A stretch of DNA of 11,426 nt from an uncultured Coriobacteriaceae bacterium (lineage in GTDB: Bacteria > Actinomycetota > Coriobacteriia > Coriobacteriales > Atopobiaceae), in the NCBI GenBank assembly GCA_902772085.1, contig CACXZL010000026.1, positions 1-11,426 on the forward strand, read 5' to 3'. Each line of letters begins with the position of its first letter. Within the stretch, counting starts at the first letter, position 1. Below are positions 1 through 7,044 of this stretch, piece by piece. A program made the translations under genes and the position numbers. The notes under the pieces are model-generated. The model was not told the origin of the DNA. It made no database searches and was given only the letters and a program-made list of their open reading frames with translations.

Positions 1-432
1 GCCGACGGCCTTTGCCACAAGGCCACCCACATTGAGCAGATGCGTTGCCAGCAGTGTAGTGGTGGTCTTGCCATTTGTCCCAGTTATCGCGACCCATCTC
101 CTCGGACACTCACGCCAGGCAAACTCGGGCTCGCCTATCACTTCACGGGCATGCTCACGCGCAGCGAGGAAGAATACGGAGCTCTCCGGTATACCAGGAG
201 AAACAATGGCCAAGTCGTACGTACCCTCAAGCTGTTCCGTACCGCAGACAACCCGTACGCCCCTCGTCTCAAGAGCGTGCGTGGCGTCGTTTTCCAACGA
301 GTTCTTTCCACCGTATAGGGTTACAGAACCAACGCGATTTCCCATCTGATTTGCCAGATAGTCCGCCACGCCAAGTCCGGTCTGACCGAGACCCAATACC
401 GCTACCTTGCCTAGCGACGAGACTGACTCCAT
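1..432 (-). CDS. murD: UDP-N-acetylmuramoyl-L-alanine--D-glutamate ligase, N-terminal part (gene runs off the window)
   Basis: MurD adds D-glutamate to UDP-MurNAc-L-Ala in the cytoplasm, using ATP. Only the first 144 residues are present; the reading frame is open to base 1, so the C-terminal part lies outside. The N-terminal uridine-nucleotide-binding fold shows the glycine-rich stretch GLGQTGLG (residues 14-21) and the segment IVSPGIP (76-82). The ATP P-loop GTNGKTTTT is at residues 118-126, as expected for a Mur ligase. GTNGKT occurs in several Mur ligases, but the N-terminal glycine-rich pattern and the position right after mraY favour MurD. The ATG at 430-432 has a good AAGGAG site that overlaps the mraY stop codon, and only 9 bases separate the two genes, so they are very likely cotranscribed and translationally coupled. 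The frame was read directly from the complement. Confidence 0.93.
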   Translation of the reverse strand, partial: MESVSSLGKVAVLGLGQTGLGVADYLANQMGNRVGSVTLYGGKNSLENDATHALETRGVRVVCGTEQLEGTYDLAIVSPGIPESSVFFLAAREHAREVIGEPEFAWRECPRRWVAITGTNGKTTTTLLATHLLNVGGLVAKAVG

Positions 433-441
433 GATGTCTCC

Positions 442-1485
442 TTAAGGAAGTTGGAAGTATAATGCGAAACCCAGCGCAACGAATGCCGCTGAGATGATCC
501 AGAAGCGAATGACTACCTTATTTTCGCGCCAACCCATTTTCTCGAAATGATGATGGATGGGCGCCATAAGAAACACGCGTTTGCCTGTTCGTTTAAATAC
601 AGCAACCTGAATCATTACAGAGAGAGCCTCTACCACGAAGAGGCCGCCCATCACAAGCGACGTGACCTCCGTCTTTGTGATAATGGCGCAAGAGGCAAAA
701 GCTGCGCCTAGCGCAAGTGACCCCGTATCGCCCATAAAAATAGACGCAGGATAGCAGTTATGCCATAAAAAACCTATGCATGCACCAGCGATGGCGCCTG
801 CAAACGCCGAGAGAGGAAGCTCGCCGTACTTGAATGCAACCATGCTCATACCGATCATGGCAATCATCACGGTACCTCCCGCTAAGCCGTCAAGGCCATC
901 GGTGAGGTTCACGGCGTTTGACAGGCCCACCATGAGCAGGCATACAAAGATGAGATATAGCCAAGGAATGTGAAACGCCCCGGGACCCTCCCCTATCGTC
1001 GTGGAGATAACGCCGAGATCGATGATAAAGCCGCCAGGAAACCGCACGGCCGGAGATATGCCAACCCAATTCACGGCAGCCAAACAAAACACGATGGAGA
1101 TAAGCGTGAGTCCCACCATCTTCTGCACGGGCGTAAGACCCAAAGACCGCTTGTGCGCCACAGACTCGATATCGTCCAGCAATCCCAATGCCCCCGTAAG
1201 AAGCGTAGCGACCATGGCGCATATGAGATCTGGACTCCACGGAACCATGATGACGCAAGCGATGACGGCACAGGCAAGCATGACAAAGCCGCCCATCGTA
1301 GGAGTTCCCTGCTTGATGAGATGACGCTCGGGACCATCAGCGCGGATTTGCTGGCCTATGCCGCCGTTCTTCATGACGCGAATAAAGAAGGGCATGAAGC
1401 AGGCGGTAAGCAGGGCCGCAATTGCAGCCGTAAGAAACACCTGATAGGTAGGGTAGGCTGGATTGCCCAGAAACATTCCAATCAT
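442..1485 (-). CDS. mraY: Phospho-N-acetylmuramoyl-pentapeptide-transferase (lipid I synthase)
   Basis: MraY moves phospho-MurNAc-pentapeptide from UDP onto undecaprenyl phosphate in the membrane, making lipid I. The protein is 347 residues, a normal length, with about ten hydrophobic segments. Family motifs seen are KQGTPTMGG (58-66), the aspartate pair in GLLDDIE (D104, D105), NLTDGLDG (193-200), MGDTGS (251-256) and the triple histidine in APIHHHFEKMGW (H311-H313). The start ATG overlaps the murF stop codon as ATGA, and an AAGGAGG site lies about 10 bases upstream inside murF, so translation is coupled to murF. A second in-frame ATG three codons later is a minor alternative. murD follows after 9 bases. 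Nothing is unusual in the sequence, and the assignment is secure. Confidence 0.97.
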   Translation of the reverse strand: MIGMFLGNPAYPTYQVFLTAAIAALLTACFMPFFIRVMKNGGIGQQIRADGPERHLIKQGTPTMGGFVMLACAVIACVIMVPWSPDLICAMVATLLTGALGLLDDIESVAHKRSLGLTPVQKMVGLTLISIVFCLAAVNWVGISPAVRFPGGFIIDLGVISTTIGEGPGAFHIPWLYLIFVCLLMVGLSNAVNLTDGLDGLAGGTVMIAMIGMSMVAFKYGELPLSAFAGAIAGACIGFLWHNCYPASIFMGDTGSLALGAAFASCAIITKTEVTSLVMGGLFVVEALSVMIQVAVFKRTGKRVFLMAPIHHHFEKMGWRENKVVIRFWIISAAFVALGFALYFQLP

Positions 1486-2918
1486 GCGCCCAAAACCTCC
1501 TTGGCAAAGCAGTCGAGACCGGCCGCTCGCGATGCTTTCACGAGAACAAGATCGTCGTATGACAGTATGGGAACCATGACGCGCGCCGCCTCGTCCACCG
1601 TAGAGAACGTTTCTAGGCGATCTTCGGAGAATCCCATGGTACGTGCCGCCTCAGCCATCTTGGTTGCGTCGGCTGATCCTATGAGTACCAAGAGATCTAC
1701 GTTCTTTGCGGCAGCATATGCACCCACTAACTCGTGAAGCCTCGTAGACTCATCGCCAAGCTCACCCATCTCACCGAGCACGGCAATGCGTCGTCCAGCG
1801 CATTTCATCGAGCAGAGCACGTCAAGGGCCGCCGCCATGGAGCTCGGGCTCGCATTGTAAGAGTCGTCAATCACACGGGCGGAGCCTGCATGCTGGCGCA
1901 CCTCGAGCCTCATGCGTGTGGGTCGCATCGCGCAGATCGCGTCAAAGGATGGTCCAAGCGGAAGGCCGAGTACGTAAACTACACCGAGGGCACTCAAAAG
2001 ATCTGAAACCATTGCCCGTCCGGGAAGTGGAAGAGTTCCTCTGAGATCGTCATGGCCCTCCACGCTCACCACTACCCTCGGCAACCCATTCTCGTCGAGG
2101 GATATCTCGGTTGTCTTTACCTTGGAGTCGCGTCCGCCCACTCTCAAGGTGCGGACGTTTGCGGGCACGCAATACTGCTGTTCGATAAAGTCCGCATAGT
2201 CATCACCGTCGGTAAGTACCAGCGTGGGGTCAATGCCACAAGCTCCTCGCAGGGCACCAACCACCTCGGCCTTCGCTCGGGCGATACCATCGCGAGAACC
2301 GAGGTTGCCCACATGGCTCGTGCCGACGTTTGTAATCACTGCCACGTCGGGACGCGCTGCCGACGCAATGCGAGCTATCTCCCCCGCGTTGTTCATCCCC
2401 ATCTCTACGACAAGCACTTCGTCTTCGGCGGAGGCGGCAAAAAGCGTCAGAGGGACTCCAAGAAGGTTGTTGAAATTCCCTACGGTAGCATGCACGCGTC
2501 GCGTTGCACCGATACCTGCCGCAAGCATCTCCTTGGTGGTCGTTTTGCCCACGGAGCCCGTAACTCCCACCACGACCCATTGAGGATTGGCACTTCTCCA
2601 CGCCGTTGCGAGAGCGAGCATAAACGCTTCGCCGTCGTCGCTTTTGGCGCGGACCAAGGCACCGCCGGTTTTTTGCGCTGCCACACGTGCATCTTCGTCA
2701 GCGTCGGCCGTCAACACCACAACGCGCGCACCCGCTTCAAAGGCTTGCGCAGCGAACTTGTTTGCGTCTGTACGTTCTCCGACAAACGCCACAAACAAGC
2801 CCCCCATGGGCATGACACGCGTATCTATGGCAACCCCCTCAAATTCTTGGGTGGGGTCTCCAAGTAGCAGCTGCGCACCAGTGGCTTGCAGCATTTCCTG
2901 AATTGTCATACGAATCAT
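1482..2918 (-). CDS. murF: UDP-N-acetylmuramoyl-tripeptide--D-alanyl-D-alanine ligase
   Basis: MurF adds D-Ala-D-Ala to UDP-MurNAc-tripeptide, the last cytoplasmic precursor step. The protein is 478 residues from the chosen start. The substrate-binding N-domain has IDTRVMPMGGLFVAF (31-45), typical of MurF and MurE. The P-loop GVTGSVGKTTTK is at 118-129, the conserved glutamate lies in VEMGMNNAGE (E172), the histidine in TSHVGNLGS (H202) and the lysine in ARAKAE (K216). The C-domain has IDDSYNASPSSM (350-361), a MurF hallmark. The frame is open back to 2942, but the ATG at 2916-2918 has a GGGAG site 7 bases upstream and leaves an 11-base gap to ftsI. Odd feature: where Mur ligases have a G-x-H-N-x-x-N motif, this protein reads GRAMVSD (300-306), so the His and the superfamily-invariant Asn are absent. 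The rest of the protein looks intact. Confidence 0.95.
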   Translation of the reverse strand: MIRMTIQEMLQATGAQLLLGDPTQEFEGVAIDTRVMPMGGLFVAFVGERTDANKFAAQAFEAGARVVVLTADADEDARVAAQKTGGALVRAKSDDGEAFMLALATAWRSANPQWVVVGVTGSVGKTTTKEMLAAGIGATRRVHATVGNFNNLLGVPLTLFAASAEDEVLVVEMGMNNAGEIARIASAARPDVAVITNVGTSHVGNLGSRDGIARAKAEVVGALRGACGIDPTLVLTDGDDYADFIEQQYCVPANVRTLRVGGRDSKVKTTEISLDENGLPRVVVSVEGHDDLRGTLPLPGRAMVSDLLSALGVVYVLGLPLGPSFDAICAMRPTRMRLEVRQHAGSARVIDDSYNASPSSMAAALDVLCSMKCAGRRIAVLGEMGELGDESTRLHELVGAYAAAKNVDLLVLIGSADATKMAEAARTMGFSEDRLETFSTVDEAARVMVPILSYDDLVLVKASRAAGLDCFAKEVLGA

Positions 2919-2929
2919 CAAATCACTCC

Positions 2930-4714
2930 CTATTCGTCCCAAGAACTGGACAAGACACCCATGTCCTTAAGAACCTCACCCATAATAGCCGAGAATACAG
3001 GTCCCGCCGATGAATAAGAGATATATGGAGTTTCGTTCAAGCCAACGTACAACAAAACTTCAGGATTGCTCGCCGGCGCAAAGCCAATGAGCGACGCGAG
3101 ATACTTGCCCTTGAGATAGGTGCCGTTTTCAGCTTGCTCTCCCGTTCCGGTCTTTGCCGCCACGTCATACCCATCCACTGCGGCCGTATATCCCGTACCG
3201 TCTTCCACCACCGTTCGCATCATGTCGGTTATTTTTTGAGCTGTACCCTCAGAGATGGCCTCTCCCTGGGTCTCCCACTTGATTTCCTTGCCTCCCACGG
3301 CCGTTGCAAAGTGCGGGGTGCAGAGCTTACCAGAATTTGCAATGGCACCAACCGCACGGACCATCTGAACCATGGGGATGGTAAGGCCTTGGCCAAAGGA
3401 CATCGACCCCACTGAAGAGCCGTCATATTGGCTTCTCGACTTCACCATACCCGCAGTTTCCCCAGGATAGTCGATACCCGTAAGTGTTCCGATGCCAAAT
3501 CTCTCTATGCCCTCCGCAAAGGCATCCGCGCCTATGCACTCCTGAGCGATATAAGCCGCACCAACGTTCGAGGAACGACGAAGAACTTCACGAAGATTCA
3601 TGTTTTCAGGCTCCCAACGACCATCTTCGTCGGTAACGATGTCATAACCTACCAAAATGGTGCCCGGCATCGTAAAGTAGTCGCTCGCCTGCACTTTGCC
3701 ACTCTCGAGGCCGATTGCCTCTGTAAGCACTTTGAAAATTGACCCTGGGTCATAGGAGGAGGACACGAGTTTAAGGTTCAGCTCGTTTCCACTGATCGCC
3801 TCTGGCTTTGTGAGGTCTGCATAAGGCGTAGAGCAAGCCGCCAGTATAGAGCCATCCCGTGGATCGCAGACCATGGCGAAGCCTGACTCCGCCTCGTTCT
3901 CCTTGGTGGCTACGGCAATTTGGTCTTCCACAAATTTCTGGGCGTCGATGTCTATGCTGAGAACAAGGTCTTTTCCATCTCTTGGCTCAGTAATCTTTGC
4001 TGCCGCGCCGGCGATGGGTATGCCCTGAAGTCCCGTCTCCATTATCATTTCCCCATCAACGCCAGACAGCTCGTCGTTGTATTTGAGTTCAAGACCAGAA
4101 ATGCCTTCGTTGTCCACATTCACCAGTCCGAGAATCTGACCGCAGACGGCGCCATACGGATATACGCGTCTCGTCTGTTCCAGCAAATAAACGCCTGCCT
4201 GCTTGCTTGCAAGAAGGTCTTTGCGTAGGGACTCGCATGCCTGCTTCTCTGCCTTGCGCTGAATGTAAACGAAAGTGGAGTTCTGCGTGAGGAATTTCTC
4301 GTATGCTTGCGCATCACCACCAAGCCATTTGGCGAGTAGCTCCGCTTCCGCCTCTGTGTCCGTAACCTCCATTGGGTTACAGTACACGTCGTAGCATTCC
4401 TCACTCTTCGCGAGCACGTTGCCCTTGCGATCGTAGATGGTACCTCTACGCGCCTGCAGGACCTGCGTGTTGGTCCTGCGCTTTTCAGCTAAATCAGCAT
4501 ACTTTTTTCCATCGATAATCTGTATGTATGCAAGACGCGCCACCAGTATCACGAGGATACACAAGAAGGCTATGAATACTTGCGGAAGCTTCCCGCCACC
4601 CGCTCCAAAGCCAAGAAGGCCATTGCCCGTGCCATAACGTTTGCGCGAGACCTCATCGTAGGACGCCTCGCGCGAATCTCTTGACCAGCTATCAGACCCT
4701 CGCCTATCCCTCAC
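2930..4714 (-). CDS. ftsI: Septal peptidoglycan transpeptidase, class B penicillin-binding protein
   Basis: FtsI (PBP3/PBP2B type) cross-links peptidoglycan at the division septum together with FtsW, FtsL and partners. The protein is 594 residues. It has a basic, glycine-rich cytoplasmic tail of about 45 residues, one membrane segment (about 46-64), then the dimerisation domain starting near RRGTIYDRKGN (89-99). The transpeptidase domain has the three active-site motifs: S-I-F-K with nucleophile S325, S-S-N (381-383) and K-T-G (521-523). The chain ends at residue 594 with no C-terminal PASTA repeats, unlike many firmicute and some actinobacterial homologues. The start is a GTG at 4712-4714 with an AAAGG site 7 bases upstream; upstream of it the ftsL stop lies 28 bases away. 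It is followed directly by murF, not murE. Placement between ftsL and murF supports FtsI over other class B PBPs. Confidence 0.95.
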   Translation of the reverse strand: MRDRRGSDSWSRDSREASYDEVSRKRYGTGNGLLGFGAGGGKLPQVFIAFLCILVILVARLAYIQIIDGKKYADLAEKRRTNTQVLQARRGTIYDRKGNVLAKSEECYDVYCNPMEVTDTEAEAELLAKWLGGDAQAYEKFLTQNSTFVYIQRKAEKQACESLRKDLLASKQAGVYLLEQTRRVYPYGAVCGQILGLVNVDNEGISGLELKYNDELSGVDGEMIMETGLQGIPIAGAAAKITEPRDGKDLVLSIDIDAQKFVEDQIAVATKENEAESGFAMVCDPRDGSILAACSTPYADLTKPEAISGNELNLKLVSSSYDPGSIFKVLTEAIGLESGKVQASDYFTMPGTILVGYDIVTDEDGRWEPENMNLREVLRRSSNVGAAYIAQECIGADAFAEGIERFGIGTLTGIDYPGETAGMVKSRSQYDGSSVGSMSFGQGLTIPMVQMVRAVGAIANSGKLCTPHFATAVGGKEIKWETQGEAISEGTAQKITDMMRTVVEDGTGYTAAVDGYDVAAKTGTGEQAENGTYLKGKYLASLIGFAPASNPEVLLYVGLNETPYISYSSAGPVFSAIMGEVLKDMGVLSSSWDE

Positions 4715-4742
4715 CCGAGCGCCTTTCTCTTACGCAGAGCCA

Positions 4743-5144
4743 TCATTCACTTTCTACATCAATTACCGTTGCGTCACTAGCATATACCATACCGAGATTC
4801 TGAGTCGCAATGCGCGAAATACGTTCATTGCCTACAAGCTGCGAACGCTCTATGCGAAGGTCATCGTTCTGCGTGCGTAATTCCTTGATGTGTGACGCAG
4901 TCTTTGCGTTTTCGCGCAAAAGGCCCACGGTGCCTGACGTGAGCGCCACACTCATGCCGCCCGCCGCGAAGAGGGCGAGAACCACTGCCGTCAAAAAGAT
5001 GGCCACACGCCTAAGGAGCGGAGAAGCCTCGCGTCGAGCACGCGCATCAAGACTCCCGCCTTCCCATGGAGTGAAAGTGGTCTTTTCCCGCCCCGTCTCT
5101 TGTTCGAGGGCGCCCAAGTCTAGTGCCTCCGCACGATAGCTCAT
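4743..5144 (-). CDS. ftsL: Cell division protein FtsL-like, small bitopic membrane protein
   Basis: FtsL is a short single-pass division protein that, with FtsB/DivIC and FtsQ/DivIB, activates FtsWI at the septum. The 133-residue product has a charged cytoplasmic N-terminus (1-45), one membrane segment (about 46-68), and a polar extracytoplasmic region (about 75-105) with heptad-like spacing of hydrophobic residues that suggests a coiled coil. The end carries RISRIATQNLGMVY (108-121), a pattern shared by FtsL and FtsB/DivIC proteins. The tail is acidic. Sequence alone cannot separate FtsL from FtsB; the position between rsmH and ftsI decides for FtsL. The ATG has a GGAG site 5 bases upstream. 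A 92-base gap separates it from rsmH, the largest gap inside the cluster. Confidence 0.9.
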   Translation of the reverse strand: MSYRAEALDLGALEQETGREKTTFTPWEGGSLDARARREASPLLRRVAIFLTAVVLALFAAGGMSVALTSGTVGLLRENAKTASHIKELRTQNDDLRIERSQLVGNERISRIATQNLGMVYASDATVIDVESE

Positions 5145-5236
5145 ATTCTCTCCGTTCGTTTTACCTACGTATGTGTTTCGTCAAAAGTGTATCCGTCCAA
5201 TGCGCCGGCATGACGTCGGCGAAAGGGGTTTATGTA

Positions 5237-6202
5237 TCATACATCCGAGGTGTCGAGCTTGGTAGCCACTCGGAGCAAGGCGCTTCTCGAGCGAGGGTTC
5301 AACGCCACCTCTTCTTCGGATGCCACGAGGGGGCGTTTTGTATTCACTTTTATAATCGGCACGTGCCCACATACGCACACGGGCATGTCGGGAGGACAGA
5401 TGCATCCTTGGGCCATTTCGCTGAAGACGTGTTTCACCATACGATCCTCGAGCGAATGATAGCTGATGACCGCAATGCGACCGCCAGGGTTCAACCAACG
5501 CACAGCCGCTCTCAAGCCACGATCAAGCGCCTCCATCTCGTGGTTCACCTCAATGCGTATGGCTTGAAACGACTTGCGTGCCGGATGCCCTCCATGCCTA
5601 CGATCGCGAGCGGGTATGGCATCGCGTACGATCTGAGCAAGACGCAACGTTGTACGTATCGGCTCTTTCTGACGCTCCATAACGATGCGACGGGCTATCG
5701 CACGAGCATGACGCTCATCCCCATAGGTCCGAAGAACCCGGGCAAGGTCGGCTTCGCTGTAGTTGTTTACGACCTCGGCTGCAGTTGTGTTGTGTTCCCC
5801 CGGGTTCATACGCATGTCAAGCGGAGCGTCCTCGTGATACGAGAAGCCCCTTTCGCCTATATCGAGCTGAGGACTTGAGACGCCGAGGTCAAAAAGAAAG
5901 CAGTCAACCCCCGGAATCTCTGCCTTTACAAGCAAGTCGTCGAGGTCGCCAAAGTTTCCTTTGAGAAGCACCTTCTCGACCGAGGGGTTCTCATTGTCCA
6001 ATCGATCACGAGCAGCATTGAGAGCCATGTCGTCTTGATCTATCCCAACCAGCAGCCCATCGGGCGCCAACCTTCGTGCCAAAGCAGCGCTATGACCAGC
6101 GCCACCAAGGGTGCAGTCACAAACGATCTGTCCTGGTTGCGGATCTAGTTCTCGTACAACTTCCTCAAGCAAAACGGGCACGTGCAGATATTCTTGTTTC
6201 AA
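5237..6202 (-). CDS. rsmH: 16S rRNA (cytosine(1402)-N(4))-methyltransferase
   Basis: RsmH (formerly MraW) methylates N4 of C1402 in 16S rRNA, in the decoding centre, using S-adenosylmethionine. From the chosen start the protein is 321 residues. It has the SAM-binding loop TLGGAGHSAAL (31-41), LFDLGVSSPQLD (103-114), GFSYHEDAPLDMRM (119-132), the helical insert with YGDERHARAIARRI (160-173), IRIEVNHE (215-222) and VISYHSLEDRMVK (245-257). A four-cysteine cluster CICPPDMPVCVC (267-278) is typical of this family. I start at the TTG at 6200-6202. The only good ribosome site, AAGGAG at 6211-6216, is 8 bases before it, whereas an in-frame GTG at 6209-6211 would overlap that site. The start then reads MKQEYLHVPVLLEE, as in other RsmH proteins. 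Confidence 0.95.
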   Translation of the reverse strand: MKQEYLHVPVLLEEVVRELDPQPGQIVCDCTLGGAGHSAALARRLAPDGLLVGIDQDDMALNAARDRLDNENPSVEKVLLKGNFGDLDDLLVKAEIPGVDCFLFDLGVSSPQLDIGERGFSYHEDAPLDMRMNPGEHNTTAAEVVNNYSEADLARVLRTYGDERHARAIARRIVMERQKEPIRTTLRLAQIVRDAIPARDRRHGGHPARKSFQAIRIEVNHEMEALDRGLRAAVRWLNPGGRIAVISYHSLEDRMVKHVFSEMAQGCICPPDMPVCVCGHVPIIKVNTKRPLVASEEEVALNPRSRSALLRVATKLDTSDV

Positions 6203-6210
6203 AGCGTCCA

Positions 6211-6216
6211 CTCCTT
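6211..6216 (-). promoter_or_regulatory. Ribosome binding site that decides the rsmH start
   Basis: On the minus strand the mraZ stop codon runs straight into AAGGAG. This site is 8 bases upstream of the TTG at 6200-6202 and its last base is the first base of the in-frame GTG at 6209-6211. A functional start needs spacing, so the TTG is preferred. The overlap with the mraZ stop (6215-6217) suggests translational coupling of mraZ and rsmH. Confidence 0.7.
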
Positions 6217-6673
6217 AGAGCCCTCCGCCAAACATCAGGTCATCCAAGACGTCCGGGAGGTTCTCCTGCTCGGCTTCCCACTTCTGAGAGTTCCACACCT
6301 CGAAGTGATCTTCCACACCCACGACCGTCACGTCATGCTCAAGTCCCAGCCTCGTTCTGGCATTGGGATCGGAAGCGTCTACCTTACCGAGTGCCACACG
6401 ACCCGCAGAGTCAATCTCTACTGGAACGGCGCTTCCCGTCAACCTGCGGCGTAGTTCCACGTGCCTCCGATTTCCAGCGTCAAACTTCTTCCCGTCCTTC
6501 TCGAAGAAGCTATTTACCCAACGTCCAAAACCTTCGGGAGTGAACCCATACAGCGCATCCTTGAGCGGTATGAGGAGCAGCTGGTTGTCGTCAAACTGCT
6601 TGCGGTAGTTTGCCGGCAACGTGAGCCGTGCCTTGGCATCCAAGTTGTAGCGCTTGGAGCCATACAGGTACAT
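6215..6673 (-). CDS. mraZ: Transcriptional regulator MraZ of the dcw cluster
   Basis: MraZ is an AbrB-like DNA-binding protein that forms a ring oligomer and regulates its own promoter at the head of the dcw cluster. The 152-residue product has the two expected AbrB-type half-domains, marked by DAKARLTLPANYR (12-24) and EIDSAGRVALG (86-96). The C-terminal tail is acidic and ends glycine-rich. The ATG has an AGGAG site 9 bases upstream within a purine-rich run. It is the first gene of the cluster. Upstream lie three TGGG direct repeats that overlap an extended -10, the arrangement expected for MraZ self-control. The stop codon overlaps the rsmH ribosome site. Assignment is secure; the direction of regulation (activation or repression) cannot be read from sequence. 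Confidence 0.96.
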   Translation of the reverse strand: MYLYGSKRYNLDAKARLTLPANYRKQFDDNQLLLIPLKDALYGFTPEGFGRWVNSFFEKDGKKFDAGNRRHVELRRRLTGSAVPVEIDSAGRVALGKVDASDPNARTRLGLEHDVTVVGVEDHFEVWNSQKWEAEQENLPDVLDDLMFGGGL

Positions 6674-6691
6674 GTCTCACTTCTCCTCCCG

Positions 6692-6769
6692 ATGCCTCGT
6701 GGAAAGCCTGGGTGCGTTATGGTCCGTATAGGCTACGATGGTGGTACAAGGCCTTCCCCACGAGGGCAT
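6692..6769 (-). repeat. Long-range inverted repeat in the mraZ leader
   Basis: ATGCCTCGTGG at 6692-6702 pairs with CCACGAGGGCAT at 6758-6769, with one bulged base. The loop is about 55 bases. The arm nearer the gene ends just before the mraZ ribosome site (about 6683-6690). A second, smaller inverted repeat, GCATTCG at 6766-6772 and CGAATGC at 6782-6788, shares four bases with the outer arm, so the two cannot form fully together. A leader RNA structure is possible; function is not shown. Confidence 0.5.
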
Positions 6770-6796
6770 TCGACAACCTTCCGAATGCGCAAGACA

Positions 6797-6805
6797 ATAA
6801 TAACA
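6797..6805 (-). promoter_or_regulatory. Candidate extended -10 promoter of the dcw cluster
   Basis: The minus strand reads TGTTATTAT, an extended -10 (TG, one base, then TATTAT at 6797-6802). No -35 resembling TTGACA is found at 16-18 bases; that space is filled by the TGGG repeats. Transcription would begin near 6790, leaving a leader of about 115 bases before mraZ. No other -10 in the region has a better partner. Confidence 0.45.
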
Positions 6806-6837
6806 CCTTCCCACACTTTCCCCCACCCTCTCCCCCA
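6802..6837 (-). promoter_or_regulatory. Candidate MraZ operator: three 12-bp direct repeats
   Basis: On the minus strand three units begin with TGGG at exactly 12-base spacing: TGGGGGAGAGGG (6837-6826), TGGGGGAAAGTG (6825-6814) and TGGGAAGGTGTT (6813-6802). MraZ of E. coli is known to bind tandem TGGG-type repeats ahead of mraZ, there with a 10-base period. The last unit overlaps the extended -10, so bound MraZ would cover the promoter. The middle unit also contains AAAGTG, the core reported for mollicute MraZ sites. Confidence 0.6.
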
Positions 6838-6898
6838 TAACTGGTTTTGTTCCCACTCAGAAAGCGAACGCACGGGCACCACATCTTGTGGAAAGAGC

Positions 6899-6927
6899 AA
6901 AAAAGCCACCACAAGACCGCAGGTAGC
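6899..6927 (-). terminator. Likely intrinsic terminator of the nadK-recN-xerD transcript
   Basis: On the minus strand GCTACC (6927-6922) pairs with GGTGGC (6910-6905), with one G-U pair, around an 11-base loop, and is followed at once by six T (6904-6899). A four-A run lies just before the stem. The stem is short, but the T run is good and the position, between xerD and the mraZ promoter, fits. An alternative 8-bp pairing of 6884-6891 with 6909-6916 overlaps it. Confidence 0.5.
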
Positions 6928-6988
6928 CATTTTCAAATCTAAGGAACAAATTGTGGAGGAATTATGGCCTTATGCGTTAAGCACCATG

Positions 6989-7044
6989 AAAACCACCGCA
7001 TCTGGTGGGAAAGGCCCCCCACCAGAGCCCAACAAGGCCTTTCC
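6989..7044. repeat. Overlapping, mutually exclusive palindromes after xerD
   Basis: Three stems share bases. CCACC (6993-6997) pairs with GGTGG (7004-7008), and on the minus strand is followed by four T (6992-6989), like a weak terminator. TCTGGTGGG (7001-7009) pairs perfectly with CCCACCAGA (7018-7026) around 8 bases. GGAAAGGCC (7008-7016) pairs perfectly with GGCCTTTCC (7036-7044). The block begins 25 bases after the xerD stop and may slow or end transcription or protect the transcript end. Confidence 0.55.

Noticed and set aside
970..1737. 255-codon open frame on the plus strand
   Set aside because: It lies opposite mraY and murF, both with full family motifs. Its product is rich in Arg, His and Lys with no recognisable domain and no ribosome site.
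2052..2867. 271-codon open frame on the plus strand
   Set aside because: It is the antisense shadow of murF, with atypical composition (many Cys, His, Arg) and no motif.
4711..4743. Ten-codon frame MALRKRKALG between ftsL and ftsI
   Set aside because: It starts at the ftsL stop and ends inside the ftsI start with TGA. It could act as a coupling leader, but so short a frame arises by chance and nothing else supports it.
5123..5878. 251-codon open frame on the plus strand
   Set aside because: It is antisense to rsmH and the ftsL start; the minus-strand proteins are clearly the real ones.
6209..6211. GTG start for rsmH
   Set aside because: It overlaps the only good ribosome site; the TTG nine bases on has correct spacing and gives the usual protein start.
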